A stretch of DNA of 64,000 nucleotides from Chlorobaculum parvum NCIB 8327 (GTDB lineage Bacteria; Bacteroidota; Chlorobiia; Chlorobiales; Chlorobiaceae): NCBI RefSeq assembly GCF_000020505.1, contig NC_011027.1, positions 1,348,001 to 1,412,000 on the forward strand, written 5' to 3'. Positions within the stretch are counted from its first letter, which is position 1, and each line of letters opens with the position of its first letter. Shown here in pieces: positions 38,318 to 47,678 of this stretch. Position numbers and translations under genes: made by a program. The notes beneath the pieces were generated by a model, which did no database searches, was not told where the DNA came from, and was given only the letters and a program-made list of their open reading frames with translations.

Positions 38318-38868
38318 TCCGTTCCGTCACCGTCTATTGCAGCTCCAGCAACCTCGCGCCCGAACCCTACTTCAGCCAGGCCGAAGCGCTTGGCCGCGGA
38401 CTTGCCGAGCGGAAGATCGATGTGGTCTTCGGTGGCGGAAACGTCGGGCTGATGGGCCACACCGCTGACGCAGCTCTGAAGGCTGGCGGCACGGTGAAAG
38501 GCATCATCCCGCGCTTCCTCGAAGAGCGCGAGGTGGCTCACTCCGGACTGACCGAGCTGCACGTGGTCGAAACCATGCACCAGCGCAAAATGCTGCTCAC
38601 CGACTGGGCGGACGCCTTCGTGATTTTACCGGGCGGACTCGGCACGCTCGACGAGCTGATGGAAATCCTCACCTGGAAGCACCTCGGCCAGCACCACAAA
38701 CCGATCATCCTGCTCAACACGGAAGGCTTCTGGGATCAGCTTTTACAATTCTTCGAACGAATCGCTGCCGACCGGATGGTCAAGCCCGGTTACGAAAACT
38801 ACTACGAAGTCTGCAACTCTGCCAGCGACGTGCTCGCGCTGATCGACCGGCAAAACACCAACGCCTGA
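38314..38868 (+). CDS. LOG-family protein (nucleotide monophosphate nucleosidase / cytokinin-activating-enzyme-like)
   Basis: 184 residues. GGGNVGLMGHTADAAL near 42-57 and PGGLGTLDELMEILTWKHLG near 104-123 (PGGxGTxxE) are the LOG/lysine-decarboxylase-like signatures. Such proteins hydrolyse the N-glycosidic bond of nucleoside monophosphates. The start overlaps the GT2 stop by 4 bases. Confidence 0.93.
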   Translation: MIRSVTVYCSSSNLAPEPYFSQAEALGRGLAERKIDVVFGGGNVGLMGHTADAALKAGGTVKGIIPRFLEEREVAHSGLTELHVVETMHQRKMLLTDWADAFVILPGGLGTLDELMEILTWKHLGQHHKPIILLNTEGFWDQLLQFFERIAADRMVKPGYENYYEVCNSASDVLALIDRQNTNA

Positions 38869-38885
38869 AAAAATTCAAAGCGAAA

Positions 38886-38922
38886 AAAAGAAAGGCCGGA
38901 ACGTCAAATCCCGGCCTTTTCT
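38886..38922. terminator. Bidirectional terminator between LOG gene and leftward hydrolase
   Basis: Stem AAAGGCCGG / CCGGCCTTT (38891-38899 with 38911-38919), 11-base loop, A run on the left and T run on the right. Confidence 0.82.
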
Positions 38923-38947
38923 GTTTCAAATTTTCCGCGCACTAACA

Positions 38948-40189
38948 CTACACCGGCGGAACGTTGTCGATGTAACCGCCACCGGGCATCGGCATCAGGT
39001 TCAGATCGCAGCACGGACTTTGACGGTTCAGCCAGGTGATGAACTCGCTGTCGATCCAGTCGCTGAAGCCCCCCTGGAATCCACCGCCATTCGGATAGAG
39101 ATCGATGAACTTCCCGAGCATCTCGGTGGTGAACGCCGTTTCTGCGCCCATCGGTTTGTACACATCGACGCCGGGGCAGCGCTTGCACTGGCTCGGCAGG
39201 TCAGCCACGCTGCACAGCGGACTCTTGTCAGTCAGATAACCGCAATGGCTGCCGCGCTCCACCTGCGAGGCTACGACCCAGGAACCATCGCCAGTGAGCT
39301 GGCTGAACTCGCTCTCGACGCCGGGAGTGTCCGACCAGGCGGGCGGTTGGGACATGTCGAGGCTCGCGCAATCGCACTGGCCGACAATCATCGTCATCGG
39401 CATCTGGCGGGAGGCGAGCGCCGCGCGGTATTCGCTCATGCCGGGCATGAAGATCGGCACATGCTGGTCAACCGGCGAGAGCATGAGCAACCCGACCGGA
39501 TTGGCACGATCCTCCTCAGGCCAGTCGGCCATTGGCCTGCTGAACGCGGGCAGAAGCTCCCGGTTGTAGATCACCGGGTTGAAGGGGCGACACTGCTTGC
39601 GCCCGATCTGCCGAAGCGTGTCAAACCCGCACGCCGCAGCCTGCGCGTGAGCGCCGCCAACCGAATGCCCAGCGAAAATGACGTTGTTGGAAACCATGAA
39701 CTGCGCGTCGCGGGCGAGCTTGGCATCAAAGCTCTTGCTGTTGTGCCCCTTGGCCTCAGCCAGCCAGAAGAACTCGGTCAAGCCGTACCGAATAAGGTAT
39801 GATGCAGCGGCATAGGTCTCCTGCCCCACCCTCGGATTGCCGCCGATATCGGTCCACGGCATCCAGTCAACCTGCGCATGACTGGCGCTGACAAACGCCA
39901 TCGCCCAGTTCTTTTCGACGATCGCCTCGCTATAGTTATAGTAAGCGGACGGATTGATGCCAAAGAGCGGATTGTCGTTGAGCAGCATACCGGCAATCTT
40001 TTTGGGATACCAAAGCAGATCGTTGCCAATCAGAAAGCCGTGATTGAACATCACCAAGCCGTTGGCCTTGCGGTTCGCCGGATAAAAGACTTCGATCACC
40101 ATCTCGATAAACTCGGGCACGAAGGGGTCGTACTGCAACCAGAGATGGATACGGTCGAAACAGTAATCGTCAATGCGGATGGGCTTCAT
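38948..40189 (-). CDS. Alpha/beta hydrolase-like protein, cysteine-rich
   Basis: 413 residues. NGLVMFNHGFLIGND and FAGHSVGGAHAQAAA (Ser in a GxSxG elbow at about 187-195) fit an alpha/beta hydrolase; the fold order resembles chlorophyllase-type and other lipase/esterase relatives, but the elbow is GHSVGG. Seven or more Cys occur in the C-terminal third (QCDCASLD, LCSVADLPSQCKRCPGVD, PCCDL), suggesting disulfides or a bound metal. No signal peptide is evident. The substrate is unknown; closeness to the chlorophyll synthase gene is not evidence of a role. Confidence 0.72.
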   Translation of the reverse strand: MKPIRIDDYCFDRIHLWLQYDPFVPEFIEMVIEVFYPANRKANGLVMFNHGFLIGNDLLWYPKKIAGMLLNDNPLFGINPSAYYNYSEAIVEKNWAMAFVSASHAQVDWMPWTDIGGNPRVGQETYAAASYLIRYGLTEFFWLAEAKGHNSKSFDAKLARDAQFMVSNNVIFAGHSVGGAHAQAAACGFDTLRQIGRKQCRPFNPVIYNRELLPAFSRPMADWPEEDRANPVGLLMLSPVDQHVPIFMPGMSEYRAALASRQMPMTMIVGQCDCASLDMSQPPAWSDTPGVESEFSQLTGDGSWVVASQVERGSHCGYLTDKSPLCSVADLPSQCKRCPGVDVYKPMGAETAFTTEMLGKFIDLYPNGGGFQGGFSDWIDSEFITWLNRQSPCCDLNLMPMPGGGYIDNVPPV

Positions 40190-40456
40190 AACGATAGGGG
40201 TAAGAGAGTTTAGAACTATCGCGAACAGAAAACCGGGGCAGGGGAAAAGCGTGCCATAAGCACAATATACTACGGCATTTTCACAAAAATAAAGATTTCA
40301 AATTGATATTCGAGCCGAGAGACTCAACGAAAAGTCTTCTCCCTTCAAATAATGCAGTATGAACTCAAATTGCCACCCGAATGGATCGTTTCAGCCAGGA
40401 CAGGCGTTACCCGAATAGACATGTAAAAATAGCGAACAGCTGCAACAGCATACATC

Positions 40457-40816
40457 ATGGCAACTTCACTGATTTTCATCTACAGCACCGACAGCGGAGG
40501 GGTCAGCACTCTGCTCGATACCGGGCACAAAACGCTCAGCCCGTCAACTTACAAGTGCAGCCTCTGCGAGTTGACGCAGGACACGCTCGGCGAAAAAGAA
40601 CGCTGGCGGGAGTTCCGCAAAAGCATCGGCCTGCCGATGGAGTTCTTTCACCATGACGAATTCGAAAAAAAGTATGATCTCAGATTCGACTATCCGGTCA
40701 TCCTTCGTAAAAACGAAAAGATCGAGGTTCTGCTGAGCAAAGAGCGGATCGACGCGGTCAAAAACCTCGATGATCTCATTGAAACCGTCAGAGAGGAGAT
40801 CGCCAAAACCTCCTGA
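40457..40816 (+). CDS. Small conserved CxxC protein of unknown function
   Basis: 119 residues. A strand-rich start LIFIYSTDSGG is followed by KCSLCELTQDTLG (CxxC), FRKSIGLPMEFFHHDEFEKKYDLRFDYPVILRKNEKIEVLLS and a helical C-terminus. I recall similar short proteins in Bacteroidetes/Chlorobi, sometimes annotated as GTPases without basis. No nucleotide-binding motif is visible. It converges with the alcohol dehydrogenase gene, whose stop is the next base. Confidence 0.72.
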   Translation: MATSLIFIYSTDSGGVSTLLDTGHKTLSPSTYKCSLCELTQDTLGEKERWREFRKSIGLPMEFFHHDEFEKKYDLRFDYPVILRKNEKIEVLLSKERIDAVKNLDDLIETVREEIAKTS

Positions 40817-41845
40817 TTACGGAATGAGCACCGCCGCGCCTTTGGCTCTGCCGTGACGCAGGTCGAGCAACGCGCGATTGGCCTCTTCGAGCGGATAGCA
40901 CCGCACCTCGGGCTTCAGCCCCATCCGGGCTGCGATATCGAGAAATGCCGACACATCGGCTCGCGTAATGTTGGCCACGCTTTTGATCTCCTTTTCCATC
41001 CAGAGGTGGCGTTCGTAGGAAATGCCTGCGAGCAGATCGTTATCACGCGACTCCTTGCGGATAGCGTTAATGACGAGCCGTCCGCCGGGCCGCAGCCGTT
41101 CGAGTGCCGAGAGCACCGGCAACCAGGCGGGCGTCGTGTCGATAATGGAATCGCACGGTTCCGGCGGATCGGCGGTGATTTCCCCAACCCAGTCCGCGCC
41201 GAGCGAGAGGGCGAACTCACGATCCTTTTCGCTACGAGCGAAGACAAAAACCGGAGATTTGGGAAAGAGGTAACGAGAAAGTTTGAGCACCTGATGGCCC
41301 GAAGCGCCAAAGCCGGTCAGGCCGAGAATCTGGCCATCGCGGAGATTTGCGAGCATCAGCGAGCGATAGCCAATCGCACCACCACACAAAAGCGGCGCTG
41401 CTTCGGCATCGGTAAACACGTCGGGAACGGGATAGGTAAAATCCGCGAGCACAGTCATATACTCGGCATAGCCACCGTCAGCATCGCGCCCGGTCGCACG
41501 GAACTCCGGGCAGAGGTTTTCGTTGCCTGAAAGGCAGAGCGAACAGTGGCCGCACGAGGAGAAAATCCAAGCCACGCCGCGGCGGCTGCCGATCTCGATG
41601 CCTGCGACGCCATCGCCGCAAGCGACGACGCGCCCTACAACTTGGTGTCCGAGGATGACCGGAAAGCGTGGCGGTGACGTCCGCCCCTCGATCTCATCGA
41701 GCTCCGTATGACAAACGCCACACGCGCCCACCCGAAGCAGCAGTTCGCCCCGTTGCGGCTCGGGCACTGGCACCTCACGAAACACCAACGGCTCCGCTTC
41801 CACATGCAGATCGGTAATCCGCTCAAGCAACATCGCACGCATCAT
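40817..41845 (-). CDS. Zinc-dependent alcohol dehydrogenase family protein
   Basis: 342 residues of the MDR superfamily. The catalytic zinc ligand pattern GVCHTELD and GHQVVG with the structural zinc cluster CGHCSLCLSGNENLC (four Cys) are present, and the NAD(P) site LGLTGFGASGHQ has the variant GxxxSG. The enzyme is therefore a typical medium-chain zinc-dependent ADH; the substrate is unknown. It is convergent with the preceding gene without overlap. Confidence 0.92.
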   Translation of the reverse strand: MMRAMLLERITDLHVEAEPLVFREVPVPEPQRGELLLRVGACGVCHTELDEIEGRTSPPRFPVILGHQVVGRVVACGDGVAGIEIGSRRGVAWIFSSCGHCSLCLSGNENLCPEFRATGRDADGGYAEYMTVLADFTYPVPDVFTDAEAAPLLCGGAIGYRSLMLANLRDGQILGLTGFGASGHQVLKLSRYLFPKSPVFVFARSEKDREFALSLGADWVGEITADPPEPCDSIIDTTPAWLPVLSALERLRPGGRLVINAIRKESRDNDLLAGISYERHLWMEKEIKSVANITRADVSAFLDIAARMGLKPEVRCYPLEEANRALLDLRHGRAKGAAVLIP

Positions 41846-41952
41846 CCCCCTTTTCCTTCAATCTCCCAAAAGAGAGACACAAAAGCAAAGGTGAACACTA
41901 CGGACGAAATGGGCTTGGTGGACGGGATAGACGAAGTGAAAAGAGAGCGGAT

Positions 41953-41978
41953 AAAAAAGGACGACCAACCGGTCGCCC
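41953..41978 (-). terminator. Terminator after the NifX-like gene
   Basis: Leftward: GGGCGACC, GGTT loop, GGTCGTCC (8 pairs, one G-T), then six Us (A run 41953-41958). Its right arm and loop match a hairpin at 56951-56972. Confidence 0.75.
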
Positions 41979-41980
41979 TC

Positions 41981-42012
41981 ATTATCAATTATCAACTGTC
42001 AACTATCAACTG
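41981..42012. repeat. Tandem heptamer repeat ATTATCA/ACTATCA
   Basis: Four consecutive 7-base units (ATTATCA, ATTATCA, ACTGTCA, ACTATCA) and a partial fifth (ACTG), between the NifX-like stop and its terminator. This resembles the short tandemly repeated repetitive sequences of other phototrophs. Confidence 0.7.
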
Positions 42013-42013
42013 C

Positions 42014-42382
42014 TCAGTGGCAGCCATGCCCTTCGCAGGCTTTTTGCGGGCCGACTTTCTGCAACAAGCCGTTGCTGAAGCGGTCAATGGCCTCGGCGAG
42101 GGTTGGGGCCTTCGCAGCCATGTAGATGTCGATTCCGAGGCTTTGCAGCCTTGCCGCCGCGCGTGCTCCGATGCCATTAACAATGACGGCCCCCGCACCT
42201 ACAGTTGCGAACGCATCGGCAGGTGTGCACTGGCCGTGGTCGTGGTGCATGTTCGCATTCTCGATAATCTCGACTGCTCCGGTTCCGGTCTCCACAATCC
42301 CGTAAAACGGGGCGCTGCCGAAATGTTCGCACACTTTTGAGCCGAGCCCGTTGTTCTCGTCAAGCGGAATGATGATTTTCAT
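42014..42382 (-). CDS. NifX/NifB-type dinitrogenase iron-molybdenum cofactor-binding-like protein
   Basis: 122 residues of the DiNase Fe-Mo cofactor-binding fold: IPLDENNGLGSKVCEHFGSAPFYGIVE, ANMHHDHGQCTPADAF and GIGARAAARLQSLGIDIYMAAKAPTLAEAID. His/Cys residues near HHDHGQC, plus the end (CEGHGCH), could bind metal. Anaerobes often pair such proteins with DUF134 regulators. Start overlaps the DUF134 gene stop (ATGA); it ends after a repeat and a terminator. Confidence 0.88.
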   Translation of the reverse strand: MKIIIPLDENNGLGSKVCEHFGSAPFYGIVETGTGAVEIIENANMHHDHGQCTPADAFATVGAGAVIVNGIGARAAARLQSLGIDIYMAAKAPTLAEAIDRFSNGLLQKVGPQKACEGHGCH

Positions 42383-42678
42383 GCTTCACCTCCTGCTTCA
42401 CGATTGCGACGCATCCGGCCCTGACCGTTGCCCTTGCCTTGACCCTTGCCCTGTCCACGCCCTTCTCCGTGACCTTCATGTTGCTGCAAACCGGTACGGA
42501 ATCCGCGGCAACGTCCGCCGCCCCGGCGACCACCACCGAATCCGCCACCGGGCGACAGGCGATGGATATTCTCGTTTGAGCATGATGGGCATGCCTCTGG
42601 CCGTCCGGTTCCGAACGGCACCGACCAGCTATGGCCGCACGCGGCGCAACCGAACTTTCTCTCTTCATTTGAAACCAT
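42379..42678 (-). other. Possible internal start within the DUF134 fusion, zinc-ribbon product
   Basis: In-frame ATG at 42678 preceded by AAAAGGAGG with a 7-base spacer, the best ribosome site in this neighbourhood. Translation from here would give a 99-residue protein with CxxC-x(n)-CxxC ribbon and Gly-rich tail. This looks like two genes fused by loss of a stop codon but keeping the second's initiation signal. Confidence 0.55.
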
Positions 42679-42960
42679 GATGTTTCCTCCTTTTACGTTT
42701 AACCGTCTGCCCAGCACGAGCATCTGCCCGAGTTTCTGCCTGGCTGAAGCCAGAATGTTGCCGAAGGTCTGGCGCGACACCTGCATCCGACGGGCAGCTT
42801 CCTCCTGATACAACCCCTCCACATCGGCCAACCGGATTGCCTCGAACTCGTCGAAGGTCATCTCCAGCGGCTCTGCATCGGAGTGCTCGGCAGCAAACGG
42901 CCCGAACGCCCGGTGCTCCGGATCTTCGGTGATAGCTCTGCATTTCATTGGTCTGGGCAT
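42379..42960 (-). CDS. DUF134 helix-turn-helix protein fused to zinc-ribbon/Gly-rich tail
   Basis: 193 residues from ATG 42960. Residues 1 to about 90 (MPRPMKCRAI, MTFDEFEAIRLADVEGLYQEEAARRMQVSRQTFGNIL) form the DUF134 domain with a helix-turn-helix, ending at LNVKGGN. The second part, from MVSNEERKFGCAACGHSW, is a two-CxxC zinc ribbon (CAAC, CPSC) with a Gly/Arg/Gln-rich tail. The ATG at 42678 has a perfect AAGGAGG 7 bases upstream, suggesting an internal start for a separate ~99-residue product. A palindrome sits 16 bp upstream of the start. The gene is coupled to the NifX-like gene. Confidence 0.88.
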   Translation of the reverse strand: MPRPMKCRAITEDPEHRAFGPFAAEHSDAEPLEMTFDEFEAIRLADVEGLYQEEAARRMQVSRQTFGNILASARQKLGQMLVLGRRLNVKGGNIMVSNEERKFGCAACGHSWSVPFGTGRPEACPSCSNENIHRLSPGGGFGGGRRGGGRCRGFRTGLQQHEGHGEGRGQGKGQGKGNGQGRMRRNREAGGEA

Positions 42961-42976
42961 CGTCAGTTGAATTTTA

Positions 42977-42996
42977 TTATTAGCATATGCCAATAA
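42977..42996. promoter_or_regulatory. 20-bp palindrome upstream of DUF134, candidate operator
   Basis: TTATTAGCATATGCCAATAA: arms TTATTAGCAT and ATGCCAATAA, complementary except one position. It starts 16 bp before the DUF134 start codon, so it fits self-regulation. Binding by the DUF134 protein is inference. Confidence 0.55.
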
Positions 42997-43004
42997 AATA
43001 TCAC

Positions 43005-43034
43005 AAAAAAAGCGGGATGTCAAGCGCATCCCGC
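43005..43034 (-). terminator. Terminator after the MsrB-MsrA gene
   Basis: Leftward: GCGGGATG, 7-base loop, CATCCCGC (43012-43019 with 43027-43034), followed by seven Us (A run 43005-43011). Confidence 0.85.
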
Positions 43035-43064
43035 AAAAAGCTGATTGTTGGTGTCACAGGGCAG

Positions 43065-44030
43065 TTAAAATCTTTTCTGATAGATATGGCAGTAAGGACG
43101 ATGCCCCGTCTTTTCGTAATAGTCCTGATGGTACAGCTCGGCGGGCCAGAACTCTCCAGCTTTTTCAACCGTGGTCACCACGTCGTAACCGCGGCTCTTG
43201 AGCTGATCGATCAGCGCCTCGGCGATCTTTTTCTGCTGTTCGTTCTGATAGAACACCGCCGAACGGTACTGCGTGCCGATGTCGGGCCCCTGCCGATTTT
43301 CCTGCGTCGGATCATGAATCTCGAAGAAGAGCTTGGCCAGCGTTTCGTAACTGACGACTGAAGGATCGAACTCCACTTCTATGGACTCGGCATGACCCGT
43401 TCGTCCGGTGCACACCTCTTCGTAGGTTGGGTGATCGGTGTGGCCACCGCTGTACCCGACGGTTGTCGAAATCACGCCTGGCGTCTTCTTGAAATGGTAC
43501 TCGACGCCCCAGAAACACCCTCCGGCAAAAATCGCCTTCTCGGTGGTCGGTGCTGGCTTGTCGGCAGGATCGAACGACAGGGAGATGGAGTTGACGCAGT
43601 AGCGGGCGTTTTTCGAGGTAAAGCCTTCGTTGAAAAAGACATGGCCAAGATGCCCGCCACAGTTGGCGCAGAGAATTTCGGTTCTTCGGCCATCGCGATC
43701 GGTCTCCTGACGGACTGCGCCCGGAATGGCGTCATCGAAACTCGGCCAGCCGGTTCCCGACTCGAATTTGGCATCCGAACGGAAAAGATCCGCCCCGCAC
43801 TGACGGCACTGATAGACGCCTTTTTCCTTGTTGAGATAATATTCCCCGCTGAACGGTCGCTCGGTTCCCTTGTCGATGATGACGTATTTCTCCTCTGGCG
43901 TGAGCTTATTCCAGGTCATTGATGCCTCCTTGTGCGTGTTCATTGCCGTGCTGGGCAAGGCGCGACCTTCCGGAGAATTCCCGCAAGCGGCCAGCAGCAC
44001 GGTCAGAAGTATGAAAAAAATTCTGTTCAC
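43065..44030 (-). CDS. Lipoprotein MsrB-MsrA fusion, methionine sulfoxide reductase
   Basis: 321 residues from GTG 44030, which has a perfect AAGGAGGA site 8 bases upstream; the longer frame to 44162 is rejected. The start is a lipoprotein signal ending in LLAAC, so it is anchored in the membrane and faces the periplasm. It then has MsrB (CxxC zinc sites CRQCG and CANCGGHLGHVF, catalytic YCVNSISL) followed by MsrA (GGCFWGVEYHF). It repairs oxidised Met of envelope proteins with both R and S stereochemistry. Usually the fusion order is MsrA-MsrB; here it is reversed. Confidence 0.93.
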   Translation of the reverse strand: MNRIFFILLTVLLAACGNSPEGRALPSTAMNTHKEASMTWNKLTPEEKYVIIDKGTERPFSGEYYLNKEKGVYQCRQCGADLFRSDAKFESGTGWPSFDDAIPGAVRQETDRDGRRTEILCANCGGHLGHVFFNEGFTSKNARYCVNSISLSFDPADKPAPTTEKAIFAGGCFWGVEYHFKKTPGVISTTVGYSGGHTDHPTYEEVCTGRTGHAESIEVEFDPSVVSYETLAKLFFEIHDPTQENRQGPDIGTQYRSAVFYQNEQQKKIAEALIDQLKSRGYDVVTTVEKAGEFWPAELYHQDYYEKTGHRPYCHIYQKRF

Positions 44031-44173
44031 GATGTATTCCTCCTTGCGAACGGGCAGTCCGTCGCGAGTTTGTTCTTTTAACCGCTGGCTCCGCCAGAAT
44101 GTTTCCGAGGCATGAACGCTCAACCTTGCGCTGTGCGTTGTACGAGTAACGACAATCACCAAACCCTCCGGCG

Positions 44174-46300
<2,127 letters not shown>

Positions 46301-46302
46301 AG

Positions 46303-46340
46303 AAAAAAGCCCCTCCCAAAACCGAACTTGGGAGGGGCTT
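46303..46340 (-). terminator. Strong hairpin between YyaL gene and leftward mini-protein gene
   Basis: Stem AAGCCCCTCCCAA (46307-46319) / TTGGGAGGGGCTT (46328-46340) with 8-base loop; leftward transcription would end in six Us, so it ends the 46396 gene. Rightward the U run is only two, so termination of the 44174 gene is weaker. Confidence 0.8.
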
Positions 46341-46395
46341 AAAGGTAAGAGTAATACCCCGCAGAAAGCTGCAAAGGCATCAAATAAACCGGTGA

Positions 46396-46629
46396 TCACA
46401 TGAAGGGCGAATCCTCCTCCTTCGGTTCTTGCGATTGATTGAGGCCACCGGCAAGCATTTCGCCGACCTTCTTCGCGGCTGTTCCTGCAGCAAAGAGGCC
46501 TGCCCCCACAACGGCCAGCCCCACAAGACCCGGTAAAATCGGCAAACCGGCAGGAGACAACAACGCGCCAGCTCCGGCGACACCGGCCGCAGTCGTCAGC
46601 ACACTCCCTTTAATAGGCTCTTGTTCCAT
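46396..46629 (-). CDS. Mini membrane protein with SPAGLPI motif
   Basis: 77 residues: a short N-terminus (MEQEPIKGS), a Gly/Ala-rich hydrophobic stretch about 35-40 residues long with SPAGLPILPGLVGLAVVGAG, and an acidic C-terminal tail (EEDSPFM). It is probably a membrane protein with one to two helices. The gene at 47363-47578 encodes a relative. Not recognised further; DUF5132 is a possible family, which I cannot check. Confidence 0.7.
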   Translation of the reverse strand: MEQEPIKGSVLTTAAGVAGAGALLSPAGLPILPGLVGLAVVGAGLFAAGTAAKKVGEMLAGGLNQSQEPKEEDSPFM

Positions 46630-46788
46630 AAGTCAATTGGTTAGGTTGATGTCAGATAAAAACTCTGTCTCTCGGGGCTTACCTTATTCCACCCCGAATG
46701 ATGGAAAAACATGGACAGGCAAGACGAAAAATTGTTCAAACCGTTGCAAAAATCGCCACTAAAGTCTACATTACCTCTCCATTTTTGA

Positions 46789-46865
46789 GGACAATTAGCT
46801 CAGTTGGTTAGAGCGTTCGCTTCACACGCGAGAGGTCGTAGGTTCGAATCCTACATTGTCCACCA
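46789..46865 (+). tRNA. tRNA-Val(CAC)
   Basis: 77 nt with encoded CCA. Acceptor GGACAAT pairs with ATTGTCC, the T arm is GTAGG-TTCGAAT-CCTAC, and the anticodon loop TTCACAC gives anticodon CAC (reads GTG). No terminator is seen immediately after it. Confidence 0.94.
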
Positions 46866-47362
46866 CATCTCTCCATCATTCCCAATTTCCCTCTACAGTG
46901 CCCAGCTCGCGTTCGCTCTTGAATGTAAGCGATCACCTTTCGGATCTTATTTTAAATATAACGAAAAAACCCACCTTCGAAGGGAAATAGCTCTCTACAC
47001 AATCGTTCTGATACCAGATGGAAGACTGTACGCATCTGCGCTTCAGGCTGCCCGAAACAAAAGAGTCGGCAAAAATGATTTGAACCAGATAGTTTCGGAT
47101 TGTAATAAAACAATGAAATAAACAGCCAAACAACAGCAACGAAGCGTTAGACAACACGATTACGCCTTGCGCAAGTTGCTAAAGCTAAAAACAAGTCGTA
47201 AAAATCCGATCAACGCTGCATCGAAATTTTGGAAGAACCTTGCAAACCGAAAAAAGAGTGTATAGCCGACAAACACTCTGGCTGCCGGTAAATCAGAAGG
47301 GATAGGAAGCAAAGGCCTCGTCAGAAACCAAGGGCTGAAAAAGGAGCAAAGGATAGAGGGCT
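46866..47362. other. Gene-less region downstream of tRNA-Val
   Basis: 497 bp, more AT-rich than the flanks. Open frames here are short and lack ribosome sites or recognisable domains; the longest rightward one begins inside the tRNA and is an artefact. Possibly a decayed region. Confidence 0.5.
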
Positions 47363-47578
47363 TTAATCCTCCTGCTCCCATTTCTGGTCATCCTGAGGCT
47401 GGATGCGCTCGCGGCGCAGCGTATCTCCGGCGCCTTTGACGTCGTTGATGACTCCGTTGACTACATGAAGCGTGGCGGTTCCGACGAGCAGTCCGGCAAG
47501 GCCGTGCGCAACGATCGGCATACCGATTGGCGAGAACACAAATGCCGCGCCAACGGCACTGGCAGTTTCTTTCAACAT
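47363..47578 (-). CDS. Mini membrane protein, relative of the 46396 gene product
   Basis: 71 residues: MLKETASAVGAAFVFSPIGMPIVAHGLAGLLVGTATLHVV, then a charged C-terminus (DDQKWEQED). The alignment with the other mini-protein is SPIGMPI against SPAGLPI, then a GL-GL-VG run and an acidic tail. Likely paralogues. The function is unknown. Confidence 0.68.
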   Translation of the reverse strand: MLKETASAVGAAFVFSPIGMPIVAHGLAGLLVGTATLHVVNGVINDVKGAGDTLRRERIQPQDDQKWEQED

Positions 47579-47678
47579 GTCCGTTCAGTTAAGTTTCGTT
47601 GATCTGAATATCGTATGCATGTTTTCGCGTAAGTAAGATATTACACAAAAAACAGCAACGAATGCAACTTCTGGACAG

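Noticed and set aside
38948-40189. Reading the Cys-rich hydrolase as a chlorophyllase because chlG is nearby
   Set aside because: The elbow is GHSVGG, not the GHSRGG of chlorophyllases, and the neighbourhood does not form an operon with chlG.
46804-47121. 105-residue rightward ORF starting in tRNA-Val
   Set aside because: It begins within the tRNA (translating its anticodon arm) and continues into a gene-less stretch; no domain is seen.
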